Of a stretch of DNA of 64,000 nucleotides, positions 53,375-62,463 are shown in pieces (the first letter of the stretch is position 1; every line of letters starts with the position of its first letter). Origin of the DNA: Pseudomonas sp. KU43P (GTDB lineage: Bacteria > Pseudomonadota > Gammaproteobacteria > Pseudomonadales > Pseudomonadaceae); NCBI RefSeq assembly GCF_033095865.1, contig NZ_AP019365.1, positions 130,001 through 194,000 on the forward strand, given 5' to 3'. A program made the translations under genes and the position numbers. The notes beneath the pieces are model-generated. The model saw only the letters and a program-made list of their open reading frames with translations. It was not told the origin of the DNA and searched no databases.

Positions 53375-54342
53375 TGCAGGTAACGTTGCAGCCGTCCGGG
53401 GCGGTGCTGGCGCTCGAACCCGGGGAACGGATCCTGGAAGGTGCGCGGCGGTTGGGCTATGACTGCCCGAGCAGCTGCCGAAATGGCAATTGCCACGTCT
53501 GCGCCGCGCTGTTGGTCGAGGGTCGTGTGCGTCAGGATGGCGAGGTCCGCGACCATGGCGAGCTGTTCACCTGCATTGCCGAACCGCTGGAGGACTGCGT
53601 CTTGCTCTGGGATGGTGTGCTGGCCCTGGGCGAGCTGCCGGTGCGCAAGCTCGCCTGCACGGTGACCGAGTGCGTCGAAGTTGGAGGCGACGTCTGGCGC
53701 GTGCGCCTTCGTGCGCCTGCGGGCAAGCCTCCGCGCTATCACGCCGGGCAGTACCTGATGATCGAGCGTGAAGGCGGTAAGCAGGCGGCCTTCTCGCTGG
53801 CATCTGCACCCCATGGCGGGCGTGATCTGGAGCTTCACGTGCTAGGCCGTGAAGACAGTGCCCAGCAGTTGTTGGCGCAGTTGCAGCGCAATGGCATTGC
53901 CCGCATCGAAATGCCGTTTGGAGACGCGCACCTGGCCGAATTGCCCGAAGGGCCGCTGGTGCTGATTGCCGCAGGCACTGGTATGGGGCAGATGCACAGC
54001 CTGGTCGAGCATTGCCGTGCCCAGGGCTTCAAGCACCCGGTGCACCTGTACTGGGGTGTTCGCCGCCCGGAGGATTTCTACACCATCGAGCACTGGGACG
54101 AATGGCAGCGCCTGCCAAACCTGTTCCTGCACAAGGTGGTCAGTGACCTGTGTGGCTGGGAGGGCCGCTGCGGCCTGCTGCATGAGGCGGTTTGCGAGGA
54201 TGTCGAAGACCTCAACGCCGTCCACGTCTATGCCAGCGGCTCACCCAACATGGTCTACGCCACCCTCGATGCGCTGGTGGAGGCGGGCATGGATGCGCAC
54301 CGGATGCGCGCAGATGTATTTGCCTACGCACCACGCGGTTAA
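53374..54342 (+). CDS. 2Fe-2S ferredoxin-NAD(P)H flavin reductase (AscD/E3-like)
   Basis: A 322-residue electron-transfer protein. A plant-type 2Fe-2S domain comes first (ligands in CPSSCRNGNCHVC and a fourth Cys in LFTCIAE), then an FAD-binding barrel (YHAGQYLMIE, FSLASAP) and an NAD(P)H domain (VLIAAGTGMGQMHSL). Such proteins are often labelled CDP-6-deoxy-glucoseen reductase from sequence alone. Coupling to ubiD suggests a role in flavin or quinone chemistry, but UbiD does not need external electrons, so the partner is open. Confidence 0.88.
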   Translation: MQVTLQPSGAVLALEPGERILEGARRLGYDCPSSCRNGNCHVCAALLVEGRVRQDGEVRDHGELFTCIAEPLEDCVLLWDGVLALGELPVRKLACTVTECVEVGGDVWRVRLRAPAGKPPRYHAGQYLMIEREGGKQAAFSLASAPHGGRDLELHVLGREDSAQQLLAQLQRNGIARIEMPFGDAHLAELPEGPLVLIAAGTGMGQMHSLVEHCRAQGFKHPVHLYWGVRRPEDFYTIEHWDEWQRLPNLFLHKVVSDLCGWEGRCGLLHEAVCEDVEDLNAVHVYASGSPNMVYATLDALVEAGMDAHRMRADVFAYAPRG

Positions 54343-54368
54343 TAACCGAAGTTTCAGTTAGTGGGTAT

Positions 54369-54391
54369 AAGGCGGTAACTGTTACCGCCTT
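54369..54391 (+). terminator. Hairpin after the flavin reductase gene
   Basis: aaggcggtaa-ctg-ttaccgcctt is a perfect 10-pair stem 26 bases after the stop codon. A T-run is missing, so it may be a weak terminator or a binding site. The rest of 54343-54589 shows no gene. Confidence 0.5.
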
Positions 54392-54589
54392 CGCCAATAA
54401 CTATCGCATAACTTGGAACAATGCTCTCCAATCGTCGGAAGTGTGCGTAAAACTTTGCCCGCGGGGCTTGAGTACTGGGGTGTTTGTATCCTAAGGTAAA
54501 TGCATGCACCCATGATGTGGAGGCGCAAGCCCCGCCACACAGCGGTTCTCGCACCATGCGTAGTTCACAGGGAATAATGGCGGCAGCTT

Positions 54590-55240
54590 ATGTCGGCACT
54601 TGAAAGTTTATCCTGGGAAGTTTCATACCCTCCGTCGCTCGACTTCGGCCAGCAACTGACTCACGAGCAACTGTTCAATTCCATGCAGTCGACCATGTCG
54701 CGGCATCAGGGCGGGCCCGTGTGGTTGTTCGCCTACGGATCGCTGATCTGGCGCCCCGAGTGCAATTCGGTGGAGCGTCAACGGGCGAGGGTGCATGGTT
54801 ATCACCGCGGGCTTTACCTGTGGTCGCACGAACACCGTGGCACGCCTGAAACACCCGGGCTGGTGTTCGGCTTGGATCGGGGTGGTTCCTGCAGCGGTTT
54901 TGCCTATCGTCTCGACGAAAGCAACCTGGACGACTCGCTGATGGCCCTGTGGCAGCGGGAGATGCCTTACCCGGCCTATCGGCCGCATTGGTTGAGCTGC
55001 CGTTTGGGTGATGGCAACAAGGTGCAGGCCTTGGGCTTCGTGCTGGAGCGACATTTACCGTGTTATGCCGGCAACCTGCCGGATACCTTGCTCAGCCAGA
55101 TTCTGGCCAGCGCCAAGGGGCGGTATGGCTCGACGCGTGATTATGTCGAACAGACGTTGAATGCCTTGCGCACGCATCAGATGCCGGACCGCAACCTGGA
55201 GGCGCGTTTCAGGCGCTGTCATAACCTGCGCGAAGTCTGA
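54590..55240 (+). CDS. chaC: ChaC-like gamma-glutamylcyclotransferase
   Basis: A 216-residue enzyme that splits glutathione to 5-oxoproline and Cys-Gly in this family. The substrate-binding YGSLIW (49-54) is preceded by VWLFA; RGTPETPGLVFGL carries the likely catalytic Glu, and ALGFVLERHLPCYAG follows. Length fits ChaC. A REP doublet separates it from the convergent oxidoreductase gene. Confidence 0.9.
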   Translation: MSALESLSWEVSYPPSLDFGQQLTHEQLFNSMQSTMSRHQGGPVWLFAYGSLIWRPECNSVERQRARVHGYHRGLYLWSHEHRGTPETPGLVFGLDRGGSCSGFAYRLDESNLDDSLMALWQREMPYPAYRPHWLSCRLGDGNKVQALGFVLERHLPCYAGNLPDTLLSQILASAKGRYGSTRDYVEQTLNALRTHQMPDRNLEARFRRCHNLREV

Positions 55241-55253
55241 CTGAGCCTGTGGT

Positions 55254-55341
55254 GGCCCTATTGCCGGCAAGCCGGCTCCTACACCGCAAATCCTGAAAAT
55301 TGCGGGGTACCTGTGGGAGCCGGCTTGCCGGTGATAGGGCC
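55254..55341. repeat. Paired REP sequence
   Basis: ggccctattgccggcaagccggctcc faces ggagccggcttgccggtgatagggcc between two convergent genes, where it can protect or end both transcripts. Confidence 0.9.
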
Positions 55342-55367
55342 TGCTTGTACACCCTCGGCCAACAGCC

Positions 55368-56345
55368 TTACCTGGCCAGCACCACCAACTTACCCACAGC
55401 CTTGCGCTGCCCCAGCTGTTCGATCGCCGCCCCTGCCTCAGCCAGTGGATAAGTCTTCGATACCAGCGGCTTGAGCTTGCCCTCGGCATGCCAGGCGAAC
55501 AGCTGCTTGAAGTTGTCCGCGTTATCCTGCGGCTGGCGCTGGGCAAACGCTCCCCAGAAGACCCCGAGCACCGCAGCGCCCTTGAGCAGCACCAGGTTTG
55601 CCGCCATCTGTGGAATCGTGCCGCTGGCGAATCCGACCACCAGCAATCGGCCATTCCACGCCAGCCCGCGCACAGCCTGATCGAACAGCTCGCCACCGAC
55701 CGGATCGTAGATCACATCCACGCCTTGGCCGCCGGTCAGCCGTTTGATTTCGTCCTTCAGGCTGGCCTGGCTGTAGTCGATGACTTCATCGGCACCTGCT
55801 GCCTTGGCTACGGCAAGTTTTTCCGCACTGCTGGCGGCGGCGATCACCTTAGCACCCATGGCCTTGCCGATTTCCACCGCCGCCAGGCCGACACCACCGG
55901 AAGCTCCCAGCACCAGCAGCGTTTCACCCGGCTGCAACTGGCCGCGCTGCCTGAGTGCATGCATAGAGGTGCCATAGGTCATGCCGAAAGCGGCGGCGGT
56001 GGTGAAATCCATGCTCTCGGGGATCGGCAGCACGTTGTAGAACGGCACCGCCACCTGTTCGGCAAAGGCCCCCCAGCCGGTCAGGGCCATCACTCGATCA
56101 CCCACCTTGAATGCGCCGGCCTTTTCGCCGACGGCCGCGACCACCCCTGCAGCCTCGCCACCCGGGGAGAACGGCAGCGGCGGCTGGAACTGATATTTGC
56201 CTTCGATGATCAAGGTGTCGGGGAAGTTGACCCCGGCCGCTTGCACGTTGAGCAGCACCTCGTTTTTCTTTGGCGTCGGGCTGGCCACTTCTTCCAGTAC
56301 CAGGTCACGTGCCGGACCCAGGGTTTTGCACAACACAGCTTTCAT
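55368..56345 (-). CDS. NADPH:quinone oxidoreductase (zinc-free MDR family)
   Basis: A 325-residue cytoplasmic oxidoreductase. The start MKAVLCKTLGPARDLVLEEV has aagga nine bases upstream. A GroES-like fold is followed by the nucleotide-binding LGASGGVGLAAVEIGKAMGA and TGGQGVDVIYDPVGGELFD. Catalytic zinc ligands of alcohol dehydrogenases are absent, which points to the quinone/enoyl reductase branch. The substrate is not defined. The open frame upstream to 56435 is not used. Confidence 0.9.
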   Translation of the reverse strand: MKAVLCKTLGPARDLVLEEVASPTPKKNEVLLNVQAAGVNFPDTLIIEGKYQFQPPLPFSPGGEAAGVVAAVGEKAGAFKVGDRVMALTGWGAFAEQVAVPFYNVLPIPESMDFTTAAAFGMTYGTSMHALRQRGQLQPGETLLVLGASGGVGLAAVEIGKAMGAKVIAAASSAEKLAVAKAAGADEVIDYSQASLKDEIKRLTGGQGVDVIYDPVGGELFDQAVRGLAWNGRLLVVGFASGTIPQMAANLVLLKGAAVLGVFWGAFAQRQPQDNADNFKQLFAWHAEGKLKPLVSKTYPLAEAGAAIEQLGQRKAVGKLVVLAR

Positions 56346-56502
56346 CGGGCCTATTCCTTTGCGGGTAGTGGCCGATAAGTGTAGGAGGGCAACCTGCCCG
56401 GTCAACGAGCATGCCCGGCCCTGATGTGCCGGCATAAGCCCGGGCTTGGGTTTCAGTGGTGTGCTGGGTAAGCTGGCGCCAATCGTGTTGAGGAGCGAAT
56501 TC

Positions 56503-56907
56503 GTGAAAGCGTGGATCTTGATGGTGCTGGCCCTGATGCTGCCAGCGGCGGCGATGGCCGAGGAGGCCAGCGAAGGAGCCCCGAAGGTTTCCTACATCAG
56601 CCTGAGCCCGCCCTTCGTCGGCAACTACGCCCTCGATGGCGGCCCCAAGCTGCGGGTATACAAGGCAGACGTGGCGCTGCGCGTGACCGGCGATGCAGCG
56701 GCGGCGGCGGTGAAGCACCATGAGCCGCTGATTCGCAACCAGCTGGTGGCGCTGTTTACCCAGCAAGGTGTGGATAACTTGAGCAACGTCGAGGCCAAGG
56801 AGAAGCTGCGCCAGGAAGCCTTGAAGCAGGTGCAGCAGGTGATGGAAACGGAAGAGGGCAAGCCGATTGTCGAGGATCTGCTGTTCAACAACCTGATTGT
56901 GCAGTGA
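56503..56907 (+). CDS. FliL-like exported protein
   Basis: A 134-residue protein with a signal peptide (cut near AAAMA-EEAS) and a body like the FliL C-terminal domain: VSYISLSPPFVGNYALDGGP at the start and LRQEALKQVQQVMETEEGKP with FNNLIV at the end. It starts with GTG, seven bases after gaggag. No flagellar genes are near, so it is an orphan FliL relative. About 110 bases after it contain no gene. Confidence 0.85.
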   Translation: MKAWILMVLALMLPAAAMAEEASEGAPKVSYISLSPPFVGNYALDGGPKLRVYKADVALRVTGDAAAAAVKHHEPLIRNQLVALFTQQGVDNLSNVEAKEKLRQEALKQVQQVMETEEGKPIVEDLLFNNLIVQ

Positions 56908-57016
56908 TGGTTTTGCCGCGCCTGCCGCAGGATATGCGGTGAGGTTGAAATCAAGCGCCGCGCGGGCGGCGCTCGATCGCAAGAACGCTTCAGATCCCCT
57001 GTCGGGACAACCCCAT

Positions 57017-57469
57017 TCAGCGCGCCAGCGCAATAATCGCCGCCCACTGCTCGTCGGTCACCGGCATCACCGACAATCGTGTCCCCTTCTGCACCAGCGG
57101 CAACTCAGCCAGTGCACTCTGCTGCTTGAGCAGCCCCAACCCCAGCACTTGCCTGAACGTCTTCACATGCGCCACGTCCACCGCGCTCCATGGGTTCTTC
57201 TCGGCATTGGCCTTGGCGTCGTAGTAGTGGCTCTCGGGGTCCAGCGCGGTAGGGTCGGGATAAGCCGCCGCGGTAATGCGGGCAATGCCAGCAATGCCGG
57301 GTTGCGGACAACTGGAGTGGTAGAAAAAGAATTCGTCACCTACGCTCATGGCCCGCAGGAAATTTCGTGCCTGATAGTTGCGCACGCCGTCCCAGCGCGC
57401 TTCGCCCAGTCGGCCAAGCCCCTCGATCGACAGCTCGTCGGGCTCGGATTTCATCAGCCAATAGGCCAT
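57017..57469 (-). CDS. EVE domain protein
   Basis: A 150-residue PUA-like protein: MAYWLMKSEPDELSIEGLGR at the start is the EVE signature, followed by VRNYQARNFLRAMSVGDEFF, FYHSS and NPWSAVDVAHVKTF. EVE domains bind modified bases in RNA or DNA. The family is often found beside the zapA/6S/ygfA group, as here. Confidence 0.92.
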   Translation of the reverse strand: MAYWLMKSEPDELSIEGLGRLGEARWDGVRNYQARNFLRAMSVGDEFFFYHSSCPQPGIAGIARITAAAYPDPTALDPESHYYDAKANAEKNPWSAVDVAHVKTFRQVLGLGLLKQQSALAELPLVQKGTRLSVMPVTDEQWAAIIALAR

Positions 57470-57646
57470 GGATGCTGCTCCTGAAAAGGTTTGAAATAAC
57501 CTGTTGCACGAAACCGACAGCCGGTTGGCGTCAACGTTTGCGTGTCGACTCAGGTTGTCGGAAAATGCGCCGATTTTAAAGCTAGACGCTCCGGCGACAC
57601 CAAGAAGGTCGCCGAGCCTGAACAGTGCCTAGGGGGGCATGCTTCG

Positions 57647-57796
57647 ATGAATCAACGCAAACCGGATCTACTGTGGATCCTGGTCTTCATCTTTGGCCTT
57701 GGGGTTGTCACCACCGGTTATGCCCAAGGTATCTGGGAGCGCAAGCTGGACACCGCCTACCAGACCCCAGCCGACGCTGGCCAACCACAACGCTAA
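57647..57796 (+). CDS. Small single-helix membrane protein
   Basis: A 49-residue protein, MNQRKPDLLWILVFIFGLGV at the start, with one hydrophobic helix (residues 8-25) and a polar tail. A run of G at 57632-57637 acts as a ribosome site. It is convergent with the cyclo-ligase gene, 16 bases away. Function unknown; the size and helix suggest a membrane-complex accessory. Confidence 0.6.
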   Translation: MNQRKPDLLWILVFIFGLGVVTTGYAQGIWERKLDTAYQTPADAGQPQR

Positions 57797-57812
57797 GAAG
57801 CGCTGACGCCGC

Positions 57813-58421
57813 TCAGTTCGGCGCCAGGTACCAGCCACGGTCCGAAACCGTGCCCTGCAACGGTACATCCCAGCTGGCCTGGGCCAGTCGTTCGACCTTC
57901 TGGCATTCATGGGCCAACCCTAGCAGCAAGGGCTTCTTCCACGCCTTGCGGCGTGCCTGATAAGCCAGGCTGCGGTCATAGAAGCCGCCGCCCATGCCCA
58001 AGCGCCCGCCCACTTCATCGAAACCCACCAACGGCAGCAGGATCAGGTCCAGTGACCAGATCGGGCGCTGGCGCTTGCGGTCGGTTACCGGTTCGGGAAT
58101 ACGGAAGCGGTTGCGCTTGAGTTTTTCGCCCTGTTCGAAACGCTGGAACACCATGCGCGTGCGCGGCCAGGCGTGCAGAACCGGCAGGTAGGTGTGTTTG
58201 CCACGGCGCTGAGCCTCGCGCAGCAGCAACTGCGGGTCGATTTCACCGTCGTTGGGCAGGTACAGGGCAATATGGCGAGCGCGGCGGAACAGCGGATGCT
58301 GGGCCAGCTGACGATACAGCCCGCGAGCGGCCTGTTGCTGCTGGGCAGGCGTCAGCGCGCGGCGGGCATTACGAAGCAGGCGACGAAGCTGGGGGCGAGT
58401 GAGCGGCGCAGTTTCGGTCAT
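57813..58421 (-). CDS. ygfA: 5-formyltetrahydrofolate cyclo-ligase
   Basis: A 202-residue enzyme using ATP to turn 5-formyl-THF into 5,10-methenyl-THF. RPQLRRLLRNARRALTPAQQ and the phosphate-binding GMGGGFYDRSL are the family marks. The frame is open back to 58643, but that part lies in the 6S RNA gene; the ATG at 58421 is correct. In many bacteria it is co-transcribed with 6S RNA, as the order here suggests. Confidence 0.93.
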   Translation of the reverse strand: MTETAPLTRPQLRRLLRNARRALTPAQQQQAARGLYRQLAQHPLFRRARHIALYLPNDGEIDPQLLLREAQRRGKHTYLPVLHAWPRTRMVFQRFEQGEKLKRNRFRIPEPVTDRKRQRPIWSLDLILLPLVGFDEVGGRLGMGGGFYDRSLAYQARRKAWKKPLLLGLAHECQKVERLAQASWDVPLQGTVSDRGWYLAPN

Positions 58422-58478
58422 GGCACTGGCTGTCCCAGGTGTCGAATTGCCTGCCGAGACGGCAGGCAAAGGAATCAG

Positions 58479-58655
58479 GCTCCCCGATAAGACCGCTATC
58501 GGTGTAGCCCTTGAACCCGAAAGTTCAAGGTGGAGATTGCAGGGGGCGTTAAGGCTTTCCGTCGGGCGGACATGCACACCGGCCCCAGCGTGCAACCCCC
58601 GTGGTTGTGCGTATCGGCTCAGGGACATAACCGACTGGCGCATCCCCCAGGGAGT
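58479..58655 (-). ncRNA. ssrS: 6S RNA
   Basis: A 6S RNA of about 177 bases, the RNA that mimics an open promoter and binds sigma-70 RNA polymerase. On the minus strand it holds the conserved tracts gtccctgagccgata and accttgaactttcgggttca, and its ends pair (ctccctggggg with ...tcggggag). tatact at 58667-58662 gives a -10 element with the start near 58655. A hairpin (gcctgccgtctcggcaggc, 58467-58449) follows its 3' end. The zapA-6S-ygfA order is the classical one. Confidence 0.9.
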
Positions 58656-58673
58656 GGCGCCAGTATACCAATC

Positions 58674-58994
58674 TCAGCTGATTTTGGTATCCGCATCGTC
58701 GGACAGAGCCTTGTCGACGCGATCGAGCAGGTCGCGGACCTGTTCGCGGGTGGTGCCACCGGCGGGTGCATCGTTGCGGTCTTCCTGGCGGTGAAGCATC
58801 TCGTGGGTGATGTTCAAAGCGGCCATCACCGCGATGCGGTCGGCGCCAATCACCTTGCCGCTGCTGCGGATCTCGCGCATCTTGCCGTCCAGGTAGCGTG
58901 CGGCGCTGACCAGGTTGTTGCGCTCTTCCGGCGGGCAGATGATCGAGTACTCCTTGTCGAGGATCTGCACGGTGACGCTATTGCTTGAACTCAT
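58674..58994 (-). CDS. zapA: Cell division protein ZapA
   Basis: A 106-residue FtsZ-ring stabiliser. The N-terminal globular part (VTVQILDKEYSIICPPEERN, LVSAARYLDGKMREIRSSG) is followed by a C-terminal coiled coil (IAVMAALNITHEMLHRQEDR onward). It overlaps the upstream coiled-coil gene by four bases. The 6S promoter begins just after its stop codon. Confidence 0.94.
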   Translation of the reverse strand: MSSSNSVTVQILDKEYSIICPPEERNNLVSAARYLDGKMREIRSSGKVIGADRIAVMAALNITHEMLHRQEDRNDAPAGGTTREQVRDLLDRVDKALSDDADTKIS

Positions 58995-59200
58995 GAGTCT
59001 TGCTCCAGGGCCTTCAGGCGTAAAATCATCGACTCGACCTTGCGCTTGGCGATTTCGTTCTTTTCGATGAGGTGGGCGCGTTCCTCGCGCCAGGATTTTT
59101 CCTGAGCTACTAGGAGTGCATTTTGCCGTTTTAGTTGCTCGACACGTGCGATCAGCAACTCGAACCGGCTCATCAGCGCTTGCAGGTCGTTCTCTTGCAT
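58991..59200 (-). CDS. TIGR02449 family coiled-coil protein
   Basis: A 69-residue, nearly all coiled-coil protein (LMSRFELLIARVEQLKRQNA; EERAHLIEKNEIAKRKVESM), matching the TIGR02449 family found upstream of zapA in pseudomonads. It may act with ZapA in division; its size recalls ZapB. The ATG at 59200 is preferred over the GTG at 59209. Confidence 0.88.
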   Translation of the reverse strand: MQENDLQALMSRFELLIARVEQLKRQNALLVAQEKSWREERAHLIEKNEIAKRKVESMILRLKALEQDS

Positions 59201-59355
59201 GGGTTGCACTCGATTCGCTCCGTCATTGAATCACCCGGCGATGATGCCTCTCCCTGTACGGCGACGGCCAGTGCCGATGGTCTTGGCGCGCCTGCCGATG
59301 CTAGGATACAAGGTCTTCATTCTAGTCAAATGCGCCGTCTGGCGCCTAGCCGACC

Positions 59356-59910
59356 ATGCCTAATACCCAATCGCCTTATACCGCATTCGCCGCGCTGCTC
59401 TCGAGCAACGGCCACCCTGTTTCCCCTGCCGAGCTGCATGGCCTGCTGATTGGCCGTAGTTGCGCCGGTGCCGGCTTCGATGCCGACGCCTGGCTGGCCG
59501 ACGCCGCCGGCCTGTTGGAAAACGAACCCGAAGACACCGTGCGCGCAGCCCTGATCGGCCTGCAGGAGATGGTCAAGGCCGAGCTCACCGGCGAAGACAT
59601 CGCCATTGTCCTGCTGCTGCCGGGCGACGAAACCTCGCTGAGCGAACGCGCCACCGCGCTGGGTCAGTGGTGCCAGGGCTTCATCACCGGCTTCGGGCTG
59701 AACGCAGGTGGCAAGGACATGTCCACCGATGCCAAGGAAGTGCTTCAGGACCTGGTGGCCATTTCCCAGGTACAGGAAGCGCTGGAAGAGTCCGAGGACG
59801 GCGAGAGCGACTACATGGAAGTCATGGAATACCTGCGTGTCGCACCGCTGCTGCTGTACACGGAACTGGCAGCACCCGCCGCGCCTGCGCCAAAACCATC
59901 GCTGCACTGA
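59356..59910 (+). CDS. UPF0149 (YgfB/YecA) family protein
   Basis: A 184-residue acidic helical protein with the family phrases [40 protein letters not shown] and FITGFGL. It is the first gene of the pepP-ubiH operon, as in many gamma-proteobacteria. In P. aeruginosa the YgfB homologue is reported as a regulator of ampDh3 and beta-lactam tolerance; whether that holds here is unknown. Confidence 0.92.
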   Translation: MPNTQSPYTAFAALLSSNGHPVSPAELHGLLIGRSCAGAGFDADAWLADAAGLLENEPEDTVRAALIGLQEMVKAELTGEDIAIVLLLPGDETSLSERATALGQWCQGFITGFGLNAGGKDMSTDAKEVLQDLVAISQVQEALEESEDGESDYMEVMEYLRVAPLLLYTELAAPAAPAPKPSLH

Positions 59911-59932
59911 TCAACCGGGGGTAGTTCTGCCC

Positions 59933-61267
59933 ATGAGCCACATTCCCAAGGCCGAGTATGCCCGTCGGCGCAAGGCGCTGATGGCGCAGATGGTCCCCAA
60001 CAGCATTGCCATCCTGCCGGCTGCCGCGGTCGCCATCCGCAACCGCGACGTCGAGCATGTGTACCGCCAGGACAGCGACTTCCAGTACCTCAGCGGCTTC
60101 CCCGAGCCTGAGGCGGTGATTGCGCTGATCCCAGGGCGCGAGCATGGCGAGTACGTGCTGTTCTGCCGCGAGCGCAACCCCGAGCGCGAGCAATGGGACG
60201 GCCTGCGTGCCGGGCAGGAAGGCGCGATCCGTGATTTCGGCGCGGACGATGCCTTCCCGATCACCGACATCGACGAGATTCTCCCCGGCCTGATCGAAGG
60301 CCGCGAGCGGGTCTACAGCGCCATGGGTAGCAACCCCGAGTTCGACCGCCGGCTGATGGACTGGATCAACGTGATCCGTTCCAAGGCCCGTCTCGGTGCC
60401 CAGCCGCCGAACGAGTTCGTTGCGCTGGATCATCTGCTGCACGACATGCGCCTGTATAAATCGGCTGCAGAAGTGAAGGTGATGCGCACTGCTGCGGCGA
60501 TTTCCGCACGGGCCCATATGCGGGCCATGCAGGCCTGTCGAGCCGGGCTGCACGAATACAGCCTGGAAGCCGAACTGGACTACGAGTTTCGCAAGGGCGG
60601 GGCGAAGATGCCTGCCTACGGCTCGATCGTCGCCGCCGGTCGCAATGGCTGCATCCTGCATTACCAGGAAAACGACGCCCCACTGAAGGACGGCGACCTG
60701 GTGCTGATCGATGCCGGCTGCGAAATCGACTGCTATGCCAGCGACATCACCCGCACCTTCCCGGTCAGCGGGCGCTTTTCACCCGAGCAGAAGGCCATCT
60801 ACGAGCTGGTACTCAAGGCCCAGCATGCGGCCTTCGCCGAGATCGCACCAGGCAAGCACTGGAACCATGCCCACGAAGCGACCGTACGTGTCATCACCGA
60901 GGGCCTGGTGGAACTGGGGCTGCTCAAGGGTGAGGTGCAGGCACTGATCGACAGTGAGGCCTACCGGGCCTTCTACATGCACCGCGCCGGGCATTGGCTG
61001 GGCATGGATGTACACGATGTCGGCGAATACAAGGTTGGCGGCCAGTGGCGGGTGCTGGAGCCTGGCATGGCCCTGACCGTCGAGCCCGGCATCTACATTG
61101 CCGCCGATAACCAGAATGTCGCGAAGAAATGGCGCGGTATTGGCATCAGGATCGAGGACGACGTGGTGGTGACCAGGCAAGGTTGTGAAATTCTGACCAC
61201 GGGCGTGCCCAGCACGGTCGCCGAGATCGAGGCGCTGATGCAGGCTGCTCGTAAGGACGCGGCATGA
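59933..61267 (+). CDS. pepP: Xaa-Pro aminopeptidase P
   Basis: A 444-residue dimanganese peptidase removing an N-terminal residue before proline. Start MSHIPKAEYARRRKALMAQM; metal ligands are in LIDAGCEIDCYASDITRTFP (two Asp), GHWLGMDVHD (His), TVEPGIY (Glu) and RIEDDVV (Glu). Length matches E. coli PepP. It overlaps ubiH by four bases. The frame open far upstream runs through the UPF0149 gene and is not used. Confidence 0.96.
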   Translation: MSHIPKAEYARRRKALMAQMVPNSIAILPAAAVAIRNRDVEHVYRQDSDFQYLSGFPEPEAVIALIPGREHGEYVLFCRERNPEREQWDGLRAGQEGAIRDFGADDAFPITDIDEILPGLIEGRERVYSAMGSNPEFDRRLMDWINVIRSKARLGAQPPNEFVALDHLLHDMRLYKSAAEVKVMRTAAAISARAHMRAMQACRAGLHEYSLEAELDYEFRKGGAKMPAYGSIVAAGRNGCILHYQENDAPLKDGDLVLIDAGCEIDCYASDITRTFPVSGRFSPEQKAIYELVLKAQHAAFAEIAPGKHWNHAHEATVRVITEGLVELGLLKGEVQALIDSEAYRAFYMHRAGHWLGMDVHDVGEYKVGGQWRVLEPGMALTVEPGIYIAADNQNVAKKWRGIGIRIEDDVVVTRQGCEILTTGVPSTVAEIEALMQAARKDAA

Positions 61268-62463
61268 GTCGTGTCAACCTGGCAATCATTGGCGGCGGGC
61301 TGGTGGGCGCGAGCCTGGCGCTGGCGCTCCAGGCAGGTGCCAAGGCGCGCGGCTGGAAAATCGTGCTGATTGAGCCTTTCGCCCCCGGCGACAGCTTCCA
61401 GCCGAGCTACGACGCACGTTCTTCGGCGTTGTCGTTCGGCACCCGGCAGATCTATCAGCAGCTCGGCCTGTGGCAGGCGATCAGCCCGCGGGCTGAGCCG
61501 ATCCAGCAGATTCATGTCTCCGACCGTGGCCGATTTGGCGCCACCCGCCTTGATGCGCAGGACGAAGGCGTGCCGGCGCTCGGTTATGTGGTCGAGAACG
61601 CCTGGCTTGGCCAATGTCTGTGGCAAGGGCTGGACCGCGAGGTGGTGAGCTGGCGCTGCCCGGCCGAAGTCCGTGCCATGCAGGCCATCGAAGGTGGCTA
61701 CCGGCTGCAGCTGGAAGACGACACCCTTCTCGAATGCGACCTGGCGGTACTGGCTGATGGTGGACGCTCGGGTTTACGCGAGCAACTGGGCATCCACGTG
61801 CGCCGCACGCCGTATGAACAGAGCGCCTTGATCGCCAACATCACACCCGGCGAGGCCCACCGCGGCCAGGCATTCGAGCGGTTCACCGAGCAGGGCCCGA
61901 TGGCCCTGTTGCCGTTGCCGGAGAACCGCTGTGCCCTGGTCTGGACCCGGCAGGGCATGGATGCCAAGCGCCTGGCGGAAATCGACGAGCGAAATTTCCT
62001 GCGCGAGCTGCAGGATGCCTTCGGCTATCGCCTTGGCGCGTTGCGCCAGGTCGGCGCCCGGCATCTTTATCCGCTGGCGCTCGTCGAAGCACAGGAGCAG
62101 GTACGCCCGCATCTGGTGGTGCTTGGTAATGCCGCGCACAGCCTGCACCCGATCGCCGGGCAGGGGTTCAACCTGTCGTTGCGCGACGTGCAGTCACTGG
62201 CCGATGCGCTGCTTGCCGGCCCGCAGCAGCCAGGCGACCTTGCGACCTTGCAGGCTTACCACCAACGCCAGCGCCTCGATCAGGCCCTGACCATTGGCTT
62301 CTCCGACCAGGTCACTCGCCTGTTCGGCAGCAATCAGCCGCTGCTGGCGGCCGGGCGCAATATCGGCCTGCTCGGGCTCGACCTGCTGCCACCGGCAAAA
62401 AGCTGGTTCGCCCGTCAGGCCATGGGCCTGGGTACCCGCCCTGATCCGCGGGGCCAGGCATGA
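61264..62463 (+). CDS. ubiH: 2-octaprenyl-6-methoxyphenol hydroxylase
   Basis: A 399-residue FAD monooxygenase of ubiquinone biosynthesis. Motifs: dinucleotide fold IIGGGLVGASLALAL, ARSSALSFGTRQIYQQLGLW (UbiH-type), and the second FAD motif GNAAHSLHPIAGQGFNLSLR. Coupled by ATGA overlaps to pepP before it and the DUF4442 gene after it. Confidence 0.93.
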   Translation: MSRVNLAIIGGGLVGASLALALQAGAKARGWKIVLIEPFAPGDSFQPSYDARSSALSFGTRQIYQQLGLWQAISPRAEPIQQIHVSDRGRFGATRLDAQDEGVPALGYVVENAWLGQCLWQGLDREVVSWRCPAEVRAMQAIEGGYRLQLEDDTLLECDLAVLADGGRSGLREQLGIHVRRTPYEQSALIANITPGEAHRGQAFERFTEQGPMALLPLPENRCALVWTRQGMDAKRLAEIDERNFLRELQDAFGYRLGALRQVGARHLYPLALVEAQEQVRPHLVVLGNAAHSLHPIAGQGFNLSLRDVQSLADALLAGPQQPGDLATLQAYHQRQRLDQALTIGFSDQVTRLFGSNQPLLAAGRNIGLLGLDLLPPAKSWFARQAMGLGTRPDPRGQA

